From Rhodospirillaceae bacterium (GTDB taxonomy: Bacteria; Pseudomonadota; Alphaproteobacteria; GCA-2731375): DNA of 61,564 bases. Every line of letters starts with the position of its first letter. Within the stretch, counting starts at the first letter, position 1. This document shows, in pieces, positions 55,087-61,564 of the stretch. Location of the stretch: the NCBI GenBank assembly GCA_018701215.1, contig JABIWH010000008.1, forward strand, positions 1 to 61,564, given 5' to 3'. Made by a program: the position numbers and the translations under genes. Below the pieces are notes generated by a model, which was given only the letters and a program-made list of their open reading frames with translations, was not told the origin of the DNA and did not search any database.

Positions 55087-55110
55087 GGCTGAGCTTCCAA
55101 TCTTGCCGGT

Positions 55111-56307
55111 CTAAAGTCCCAGCACCATCTTGGCGATGATATTGCGCTGGATCTCGTTACTGCCGCCATAAATGGTCGCCGCTCGGCTGAACAGATATTG
55201 CGGCATCTGCGCCGCTGCATATTCGGGCCCAATGGACGGTTCATTCCAGCCATCGGTCAATTGTTCCAATTCAAACGGGGCGGCGTAATATCCCAGGGCC
55301 TCGATGGTCAATTCCGTCAACTGCTGGCGAATTTCAGTGCCACGGATTTTTAACAACGAAACCTCGGCCCCTATGGGGCGCCCGGCAGCTTCCTCGGCCA
55401 GGAAGCGCAAGTTGAGATATTCATGAGAGGTCAGCAGCACCTCGGCCTCCGCCACTTTTTTGGCGAAGGATTTATCATCCATCAGGCTTTCACCATCCGA
55501 ACGTTCCTCGCCCGCGATGCTTTTCAGCCGGCGCAGGCGTTGCTTCGATAGGCCGACTTCGGAGATCGATTGACGCTCATGCCCAAGCAGGTATTTGGCA
55601 TAGGTCCAGCCCTTGTTCTCCTCGCCGATGCGGTTCTCCACCGGCACCTGAACATCCGTATAATAGGTCATGTTGAAGTGATGACCGCCATCGATGGAGA
55701 CAATCGGATTGGGATCTATGCCCGGCGTTTTCATGTCGATCAGCAGGAACGAGATGCCCTCCTGCTGCTTGCCCTCGCTTGAGGTGCGGACCAGGGTAAA
55801 GGTCCAATCCGCGATATGGGCCGACGAATTCCAGGTCTTGGTGCCGTTGACCACGTAATGGTCGCCATCCAGCACCGCCTTGGTTTGCAGCGAGGCCAGA
55901 TCAGAGCCCGCCCCCGGCTCGGAATAGCCCTGGCACCACCATTCCTCGCCATTCAGAATTTTTGGCAGAAAGCGTTCCTTTTGCGCGTCGGTCCCGAAGG
56001 TATAGATCAGCGGGCCGACCATCAGCAGACCAAAGGGCACGGTTTCCGGCGTATCGAACTCGGACATTGCTTCGTCAAAGATGTAGCGCTTGGTGGCGTC
56101 CCACCCGGTACCGCCATATTCCACCGGCCAGCCCGGCGCGGCCCAGCCCTGGTCAAACAGGATACGTTGCCAACGCTGGATATCCGGCTTGTCGATGGCA
56201 CGGCCCTGACGTACCGATTCGGCAATATCCGCCGGCAAATTGTCCTTAACAAAAACCCGAACCTCATCCCGAAAGGCCAGATCGTCATCGCTGAAAGCCA
56301 AATCCAT
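55111..56307 (-). CDS. acyl-CoA dehydrogenase, large-subunit type (PimC-like)
   Basis: A 398-aa paralogue of the preceding protein. It has WWCQGYSEPGAGSDLASLQT, YVVNGTKTWNSSAHIADWTF, E244 in LLGHERQSIS (helix-G Glu) and the end ATIYGGSNEIQRNIIAKMVLGL with Gly at the classical catalytic position. First of three tandem genes on the minus strand, probably one operon. Two large and one small subunit suggest alternative heteromers. The substrate is unknown; a dicarboxyl- or branched acyl-CoA is a reasonable guess. Confidence 0.87.
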   Translation of the reverse strand: MDLAFSDDDLAFRDEVRVFVKDNLPADIAESVRQGRAIDKPDIQRWQRILFDQGWAAPGWPVEYGGTGWDATKRYIFDEAMSEFDTPETVPFGLLMVGPLIYTFGTDAQKERFLPKILNGEEWWCQGYSEPGAGSDLASLQTKAVLDGDHYVVNGTKTWNSSAHIADWTFTLVRTSSEGKQQEGISFLLIDMKTPGIDPNPIVSIDGGHHFNMTYYTDVQVPVENRIGEENKGWTYAKYLLGHERQSISEVGLSKQRLRRLKSIAGEERSDGESLMDDKSFAKKVAEAEVLLTSHEYLNLRFLAEEAAGRPIGAEVSLLKIRGTEIRQQLTELTIEALGYYAAPFELEQLTDGWNEPSIGPEYAAAQMPQYLFSRAATIYGGSNEIQRNIIAKMVLGL

Positions 56308-56559
56308 TACGAGTCACCCAAATTGATATTGCCAAATTTGGCGGAATGCTAGTGCTTGAGGGCCTCGAAAACAAGTGAACACGACGTCGCACCATCGACC
56401 GCAATATGGTTAACAAAAAAGCCCTGTCCGAAAGCTTGGAGTCAGAGGAAAAAAATGCTAACCAATTAGGACCTATTTGGGTTGAAGTATTCAGCTCGTG
56501 GTCGAAGAAGTTGTGCCGTAATTGCTTTTTTTGTCCCGATTGCTCGTGAGTTTGCCACC
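56308..56559. other. intergenic region with divergent promoters expected
   Basis: About 250 AT-richer bases between the acyl-CoA dehydrogenase operon and a small plus-strand frame. Several short frames cross it on both strands but none has a ribosome site or a coding-like composition. Nothing specific was recognised. Confidence 0.4.
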
Positions 56560-56751
56560 ATGATAAGCCCATATTTGCAACGACCGCTACGCTCTCTCTC
56601 CGAGGCCGAGGATGATAGGTTGTTCAAGGAACTCCGCAATCGGCACAAGACGATCAAACTCGCCAATAAAAAGGTCGAATTGGTCCAGGCGGAAAATGTC
56701 TATCGTTTTGGCGCGCGTCTGCTCACTAAATACGGCCCGCAATCCTCCTAA
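56560..56751 (+). CDS. small basic hypothetical protein
   Basis: A 63-aa frame from ATG 56560, MISPYLQRPLRSLSEAEDDR... to ...RLLTKYGPQSS. It is highly charged and probably helical (residues 12-55), with no cysteine, signal or membrane segment. A TTG at 56482 would add 26 unlikely residues. No strong ribosome site is seen. It ends 9 bases before the kinase start and might be co-transcribed. I do not recognise it. Confidence 0.4.
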   Translation: MISPYLQRPLRSLSEAEDDRLFKELRNRHKTIKLANKKVELVQAENVYRFGARLLTKYGPQSS

Positions 56752-56760
56752 GTCCTTATC

Positions 56761-57669
56761 TTGATTATCGTCTTTGGTTCTATCGGACTGGATATCGTCC
56801 AGACCGTGTGTCATTTGCCGCGCCCTGGTGAAACGGTTTTAACGGCGAATTACGTCATGCTGCCCGGCGGCAAAGGCGCCAACCAGGCCTTGGCGGCGGC
56901 CCGAGCCGGTGGGGAGGTCTGCTTTTCGGCTTCGATTGGTGATGATGATTTTGGGCAAAGGGCGCTGTCCAATCTGGCAGAGGCAGGTGTTGATCTGTCA
57001 GCGGTCGCGCGCCGCTCGCGGCCGACCGCGTGCGCCACGATTTCCGTTGACGGTGATGGCGAAAATCAAATCGTCGTCTCGTCCGGAGCCAATCTTGAGA
57101 CCACAGCGGCACAGCTGAAGGCAGCACCAGGCGATCTGGTTCTGCAGCAAATGGAAATTCCACTATCTGAAATTTGCGCTGGCGTGGACCTGGCCCAGCA
57201 GCAAGGCGCGCAAATCATATTGAACGCGGCACCGTTTCACCCCATCCCGCCTGCAATCTTGGCCAAGTTGGATATTCTGATCGTCAACGAGGTCGAAGCG
57301 CGGATGCTGGCCGATGATCTTGGCCTCGGTGCCTCGGACCTGTCGAAAGTCTGCGCGGCGGCGCAACGGCGCTTTGCCATGACGGTCATCCTGACCCTGG
57401 GTGCGAACGGCGCCATGGCGTTTGCCCCCGATCAAACCCTGCGAGCGGGCACTCTGTCGTTGCAGGCTTTGGATACCGTTGGCGCCGGCGACGCTTTTGT
57501 CGGCGCCTTCGTCGCGGCCATGGCAAATGATGCCAGCCTGGCGGACTGCCTGCGCTGGGGCAGCGTGGCGGGCGGTCTGGCCTGTCTGAAACCGGGCGCC
57601 CAGGATGGCGTACCCGATCGTGCGGCGATCGAGGCACGTCAGGACGAGATCAGTATTTCCGGCCTCTAA
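56761..57669 (+). CDS. PfkB-family sugar kinase (ribokinase-like), TTG start
   Basis: A ribokinase-family enzyme of 302 aa. It starts at TTG 56761 (MIIVFGSIGLDIVQTVCHLP); no in-frame ATG lies early enough to keep the first strand. Motifs: MLPGGKGANQALAAARAGG near residue 35, VNEVEARMLADDL, TLGANGAMAF and the catalytic DTVGAGDAFVGAFVAAMA. The sugar substrate is not determinable; ribose-type ribokinase is the default. It is convergent with, and shares stop-codon bases with, the aldolase-SDR gene, whose pathway it may serve. Confidence 0.87.
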   Translation: MIIVFGSIGLDIVQTVCHLPRPGETVLTANYVMLPGGKGANQALAAARAGGEVCFSASIGDDDFGQRALSNLAEAGVDLSAVARRSRPTACATISVDGDGENQIVVSSGANLETTAAQLKAAPGDLVLQQMEIPLSEICAGVDLAQQQGAQIILNAAPFHPIPPAILAKLDILIVNEVEARMLADDLGLGASDLSKVCAAAQRRFAMTVILTLGANGAMAFAPDQTLRAGTLSLQALDTVGAGDAFVGAFVAAMANDASLADCLRWGSVAGGLACLKPGAQDGVPDRAAIEARQDEISISGL

Positions 57670-59711
57670 CGCAGCGCGGCGGCAATATTGCCGCCGTCGA
57701 CCGTCAGCACCGCGCCCGTGGTTTTTTCCGCCTTGGCCAGACTTAGGAATGCCTGGGCCACATCCTCTGCCGTGACTTCTTGGCGCAACAGATTTCCAGC
57801 CATGTAGTCCGCCTCGCTCACCCCCCGCGCGGTTGAGCGGGCCGCGACCATATCCCCGGTCAAAAGGCCGCTGCGAATACGGTCCGCGTTAACGGCATTG
57901 GAGCGGATACCCTGGTCGCCGTAATCCACCGCGTACTGCCGCATCAGGAACATGGTCGCCGCCTTGGGCAGGCCATAGGGGCCGAAATCCGGGCCTGGAT
58001 TGACCGCCTGCTTCGAAGCGTTGAACAACAACACCCCGCCCGTGCCCTGGCGCGCCATAACAGCCACGGCGGATTTGGCGATCAGTTGATGGGCGAAAAA
58101 ATTTAATTCGAAACTGCGGCGCAGCAGGGCATCCTCGACCTCGCCAATCTTGCCCTGCCAGGCGGCGCCGGCGTTGGAGACGACGATATCGATGCCGCCG
58201 TGACGATTGCAGATCTGATCGAAGGCTGCCTGGACAGCATCGGCATCGGTGACGTCGCAGCCAATACCCATGCCACCAAATGCCGCAGCAGCAGCCGTCG
58301 CCTGGCCGCCATCCAGATCCAGCACCGCGACCGCGGCGCCCTCAGCGGCGAATGCCTCCGCCGTGGCGGCACCGATGGCGCCCGCGCCGCCTGTTACGGC
58401 GACCACGTGGCCGGCCAGCGGCGGCGGGTTCGCGCGGCCCAACTTGGCCTGCTCCAGGGACCAGTATTCGATCGCAAACAAGTCCGGCTCGGCAATAGAG
58501 GCGAAGCTACCATGCGCCTCGGCCGCCGAGATCACGGCAATGGCGTTTTCGGCGATATCGCCCACGATGGCGGCATCAGCAGCCGTACGATCAGCCGTAA
58601 ACAAGCCCACACCCGGCATCAGGATGACCTTGGGCAAAGGATTTGCCATGACCTTGTCAGGGCCGGCATGGCGCTTGAAATAGTTCGTATAGGCGGCCAC
58701 ATAATCGGCCACCGCCGTCTTCGCCTGCCCGGCGAACCCTTCAAGATCGTCGGCATCGGGTGCGGCGAGAACAAGCGGTTGGCCCTTGGTTCGAATGGCA
58801 TGGTCGGGTGTCACCACGCCGGCCTGGCTATAGCGCACCAAATCTTGGCCGTTAACGTAATTCATCACCTCTTCATTACCGCGATGCTGCAACACGACGC
58901 GCCGATAGCCGCCGGGCATGGTTTCGTCCGTTTGTGCCAACGCAGCCCGTAAAAGCGGGCCGACCTGGGCGGCTGCCGGCATGTTTTTCGGCAAGGCGGC
59001 GGCAGGAAAGATCTTTCGCCGGCCCCATTGCAGATGGTCCTCGGCCTGACTGACCAAATCTATCATGGCATGGTAGGATTCCGCCGCCGTTCCGGCAAAA
59101 CTAACCAGGCCATGCTTGGACAAGATAAGCCCCTTGCAATTCGATTGCCCGGCATGGGTCTCCGCCGCCGCCTTGGCCAAGGCCAGGCCCGACATATGGT
59201 AAGGCACGACGGCAGCCTTATCCCCGAAAAGTTCGGCGCAAATGGCATCGCCATCGGGTTGGTCCGAGAGGGCCAGAATTGCCGAAGCATGGCTGTGATC
59301 CACATAGGCCTGGGGTAGAAAAGCATGCAGCAGGGTTTCCACGGACGGGTCCGGTGCCTGCGCATCCAGCAAATTGCCCCGTAGCAGGTTGACCATGGCC
59401 AGATCATCCAGGCTGTCCAGGTATTGTAAACGGCGTAAAGGTTCCAGCCGCACCGCCGGCATGCCTGCGGCCTCCAGCGCGGCCATGTCCCAACCGCTGC
59501 CCTTGATGAATAGAACCTCACCGTCATCACCGTAGGCATCCCTGGCGCGGGCCTTTAACGAAGCGTTGCCGCCACCATGCAGAACCAGATCCCGGTCGCT
59601 TCCCAACAGCCGGGCGCTATACAGCCGCAGGGCCAGTTCTTCGCCGATACCCCTATCGCCACAAACTTCGACATAGGCCTGTGCCTGTTTATCGGACCAA
59701 AGGTTTTTCAT
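57666..59711 (-). CDS. bifunctional class II aldolase/short-chain dehydrogenase
   Basis: A 681-aa fusion. Residues 1-400 are a class II (zinc) aldolase with HGGGNASLKARARDAYGDDG, the zinc histidines in YVDHSHASAILALSD, and LILSKHGLVSF. Residues from about 430 are an SDR: VTGGAGAIGAATAEAFAAEG for NAD, VSNAGAAWQG, and the catalytic YGLPKAA region. Such fusions are annotated as rhamnulose-1-phosphate aldolase/lactaldehyde dehydrogenase-like. Here the MtnA-like isomerase gene ends 4 bases before its start, so a 5-deoxy- or 5-methylthio-ribulose-1-phosphate is a better candidate than rhamnulose-1-phosphate. Confidence 0.88.
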   Translation of the reverse strand: MKNLWSDKQAQAYVEVCGDRGIGEELALRLYSARLLGSDRDLVLHGGGNASLKARARDAYGDDGEVLFIKGSGWDMAALEAAGMPAVRLEPLRRLQYLDSLDDLAMVNLLRGNLLDAQAPDPSVETLLHAFLPQAYVDHSHASAILALSDQPDGDAICAELFGDKAAVVPYHMSGLALAKAAAETHAGQSNCKGLILSKHGLVSFAGTAAESYHAMIDLVSQAEDHLQWGRRKIFPAAALPKNMPAAAQVGPLLRAALAQTDETMPGGYRRVVLQHRGNEEVMNYVNGQDLVRYSQAGVVTPDHAIRTKGQPLVLAAPDADDLEGFAGQAKTAVADYVAAYTNYFKRHAGPDKVMANPLPKVILMPGVGLFTADRTAADAAIVGDIAENAIAVISAAEAHGSFASIAEPDLFAIEYWSLEQAKLGRANPPPLAGHVVAVTGGAGAIGAATAEAFAAEGAAVAVLDLDGGQATAAAAAFGGMGIGCDVTDADAVQAAFDQICNRHGGIDIVVSNAGAAWQGKIGEVEDALLRRSFELNFFAHQLIAKSAVAVMARQGTGGVLLFNASKQAVNPGPDFGPYGLPKAATMFLMRQYAVDYGDQGIRSNAVNADRIRSGLLTGDMVAARSTARGVSEADYMAGNLLRQEVTAEDVAQAFLSLAKAEKTTGAVLTVDGGNIAAALR

Positions 59712-59715
59712 TCCA

Positions 59716-60822
59716 CTACGCTGCGTTGGCGGCTTGCTCGGGGTATAAGCCGACCAACCCTTCCCGGCTGGCCGGGCAGACGCCCCGTTCGGTAATCAGG
59801 CCGGTGACCAGGCGGGCCGGCGTTACATCGAAGGCATAGTTGCCAACGCCCGAGCCTTCCGGGATCAGGCGGACCGTGGCCCCCTGCCCGGTTTCGGTAA
59901 CACCATGAATATGAGAGACTTCCGCACCATCGCGCTGTTCGATAGGAATGCCGGCCACGCCGTCGCCCAACGTCCAATCAATAGTGGAGTGCGGCAGGCC
60001 GACATAAAACGCCACCCCGTTGTCATGGGCGGCCAGCGCCTTCAGGTAGGTGCCGATCTTGTTGCAGACATCGCCGTGGGCGGTGGTGCGGTCGGTACCG
60101 GTGATACACAGATCAACCATGCCATGCTGCATCAAGTGGCCGCCGGCATTGTCGACAATCACCGTATGAGGCACACCATGGCTGCCCAGTTCGTAGGCCG
60201 TCAAGGCGGCGCCCTGGTTACGGGGCCGGGTTTCATCGACCCAGACATGTACCGGAATGCCCGCGTCATGGGCGGTGTAGATGGGTGCCAGCGCCGTGCC
60301 CCAATCCACCGTGGCAAGCCAACCAGCGTTGCAATGGGTCAGAACGTTGACCGGGCCCTGCTTGCCCGTGCGCTCGTATGCCGCCGCGATCAGAGCGGCG
60401 CCATGGGTGCCGATACCTTGACAGGTCGCCACGTCATCGTCGCAGATCTCGGCCGCCCTGGCATAGGCCAACTCACGGCGCTGCCCTTGTGAAACCGCCA
60501 GCAGCCGCCCCCGCATATCATCAAGCGCCCAACGCAAATTGACCGCCGTGGGCCGGGTCGCCAATAGTTCATCATAGGCCGTCTGCAACCCACCGTCCGA
60601 GGCATCCGCCTGGGCCGCCAAGGCCATGCCGTAGGCGGCGGTGGCACCAATCAACGGCGCGCCGCGCACGACCATGGTTGATATTGCCGAAGCCGCCTCC
60701 GCTACATTTGTCAGGCGCATGATTTCGAAGACGTGCGGCAGCAGGGTTTGATCGATCACTTCCACGGACCAGCCATCCGCGCCAAGCCAAATGGTGCGGT
60801 AGTGCTTACCGGCAATGTTCAT
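59716..60822 (-). CDS. MtnA-like sugar-1-phosphate isomerase
   Basis: A 368-aa member of the S-methyl-5-thioribose-1-phosphate isomerase/eIF2B-alpha-like family. Motifs: VVRGAPLIGATAAYGMALA, RPTAVNLRWALDDM, the catalytic cysteine in VLTHCNAGWLATVDWGTALA, and the catalytic aspartate in TGTDRTTAHGDVCNKIGTY. It would convert an aldose-1-phosphate to the ketose-1-phosphate. A ribosome site (GAGGA) precedes the ATG. Members also act on 5-deoxyribose-1-phosphate; the next gene, an aldolase, supports a DHAP-shunt-like catabolic role rather than full methionine salvage. Confidence 0.87.
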   Translation of the reverse strand: MNIAGKHYRTIWLGADGWSVEVIDQTLLPHVFEIMRLTNVAEAASAISTMVVRGAPLIGATAAYGMALAAQADASDGGLQTAYDELLATRPTAVNLRWALDDMRGRLLAVSQGQRRELAYARAAEICDDDVATCQGIGTHGAALIAAAYERTGKQGPVNVLTHCNAGWLATVDWGTALAPIYTAHDAGIPVHVWVDETRPRNQGAALTAYELGSHGVPHTVIVDNAGGHLMQHGMVDLCITGTDRTTAHGDVCNKIGTYLKALAAHDNGVAFYVGLPHSTIDWTLGDGVAGIPIEQRDGAEVSHIHGVTETGQGATVRLIPEGSGVGNYAFDVTPARLVTGLITERGVCPASREGLVGLYPEQAANAA

Positions 60823-60861
60823 GATCGGCGTCCTCTAAATAATCGTCAAATAATCGTCGCA

Positions 60862-61564
60862 TCAGCCTACAAATAACCCGCCATTGACGTCGAGGATAGA
60901 GCCGGAAAAATAAGTCGCGGCAGGTGAGCATAAAAAGGCGGCGGGCCAGGCGATTTCCTCGGGCTCGCCGATCCGGCCCAGGGGATAGCGTTCCTTGGGA
61001 TAGGGCGTGGTGGCGGTCATGGCCGAGGCGATGGGCCCCGGCGCGATTCCGTTGACCAGCACGCCCTGGGGGGCGGCCCGTTGCGCCAGCCACCAGATCA
61101 GCGCATGCACGCCGCCTTTGGAGGCAATGTAATGGGGCTGCACGATGGGCGAGGTACCGCCCATACGCCCACCGATAGAGCCGATCATGACAATCTGGCC
61201 GGCGCCGCGTACCGCCATGCGCGGGATCAACTCCCGCGCCAGATGGATCGGCCCCAGCAGATTAACATCCATGACCCGGTGAAAAACCTCGTCCCAGTCC
61301 GGGTCATCGGCCCAGTCTTCCTCCAACGGGCAGATCCCGGCACAGGCCACGGCGGCATCCAGATCGCCTGCGGCGGCCACCAGATCCGCGTTGTCCTGGC
61401 GCCGGCTGACGTCACATTGATGGCCACTGGCATCAACCCCCTGATCCCGCAGTTCCTGGCACAAGGCATCCAGCGCCTCTTGCGGCCCCGCATCCGCCAG
61501 TACCAACTTTTCAACACCCAAGCTGGCACAGGCCCGCGCCGTGGCGGCACCAATGCCGCCCGCC
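60862..61564 (-). CDS. short-chain dehydrogenase/reductase, 5'-truncated by window edge
   Basis: The reading frame is open to the last base, and the terminal residues AGGIGAATARACASLGVEK are the inside of the SDR TGxxxGIG motif, so the true start lies beyond the window. The remainder has VACAGICPLE, the catalytic GSIGGRMGG and YIASKGGVHAL (Tyr-x-x-x-Lys), and ends SGSILDVNGGLFVG. A classical NAD(P)-dependent alcohol/sugar dehydrogenase of about 240-250 aa. It is upstream of the isomerase (39-base gap) and probably in the same operon. Confidence 0.9.
   Translation of the reverse strand, partial: AGGIGAATARACASLGVEKLVLADAGPQEALDALCQELRDQGVDASGHQCDVSRRQDNADLVAAAGDLDAAVACAGICPLEEDWADDPDWDEVFHRVMDVNLLGPIHLARELIPRMAVRGAGQIVMIGSIGGRMGGTSPIVQPHYIASKGGVHALIWWLAQRAAPQGVLVNGIAPGPIASAMTATTPYPKERYPLGRIGEPEEIAWPAAFLCSPAATYFSGSILDVNGGLFVG

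Noticed and set aside
56285..56572. 95-codon minus-strand frame over the acyl-CoA dehydrogenase leader
   Set aside because: No ribosome site, atypical composition, and overlaps the start of the dehydrogenase gene.
58200..58952. 250-codon plus-strand frame
   Set aside because: Antisense to the aldolase-SDR fusion, His/Arg/Gly-rich, no motif.

Overview
The window looks like chromosomal DNA from an alphaproteobacterium of the Rhodospirillales kind. This rests on the uninterrupted alphaproteobacterial-style nuo operon, the dgt/argS/SPOR/nagZ/scpAB/tatABC gene string, the divergent erpA-xthA pair next to dgt, the Rrf2-sufBCDSE-sufT-sufA cluster, and GC-rich coding with GTG/TTG starts. No transposase, integrase, phage gene, CRISPR array or rRNA was seen.

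Layout. (1) 1-11.8 kb, minus strand: respiratory complex I, nuoA to nuoM, with nuoM cut by the left edge; a good promoter lies upstream of nuoA. (2) 12.0-13.0 kb: tRNA-Asp(GTC), a secreted Rap1a-like protein and a small charged protein. (3) 13.3-19.7 kb, plus strand: a complete napFDAGHBC periplasmic nitrate reductase operon behind a perfect FNR/FixK/DNR-type palindrome. (4) 19.7-23.4 kb: acyl-CoA synthetase, MFS transporter and a convergent MipA/OmpV outer-membrane protein. (5) 23.6-30.1 kb: SUF iron-sulfur assembly operon with its own Rrf2 regulator. (6) 30.2-42.0 kb: a catabolic accessory block. It holds an LsrF-like aldolase/thiolase beside an unusual molybdopterin oxidoreductase, a CDO-like cupin with otnC-otnK, DUF1028-sulfatase-GFA, and cupin-cyclase-IlvD/Edd dehydratase. 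(7) 42.1-52.0 kb: housekeeping genes (tatCBA, scpBA, nagZ, SPOR protein, argS, dgt, then divergent erpA-xthA). (8) 52.1-56.3 kb: a hypothetical gene, a strong bidirectional terminator, and three acyl-CoA dehydrogenase genes. (9) 56.5-61.6 kb: a PfkB sugar kinase facing a minus-strand set of SDR (cut by the right edge), MtnA-like sugar-1-phosphate isomerase and a class II aldolase-SDR fusion.

How it fits together. Complex I feeds electrons to quinone. NapC/NapGH take electrons from quinol to NapAB, giving an aerobic/nitrate respiratory chain. SUF, SufA and ErpA supply the many Fe-S clusters of Nuo and Nap, and TatABC exports the Tat-dependent NapA and NapG. The catabolic blocks suggest use of sugar acids, sulfate or phosphonate esters, acyl-CoAs and deoxypentose- or methylthioribose-type sugars.

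Most likely to hold new biology: the LsrF-like/molybdopterin pair (30.2-33.4 kb), and the MtnA-like plus aldolase-SDR fusion locus (56.8-60.8 kb). All calls come from reading translated sequence and motifs; no database search was run.
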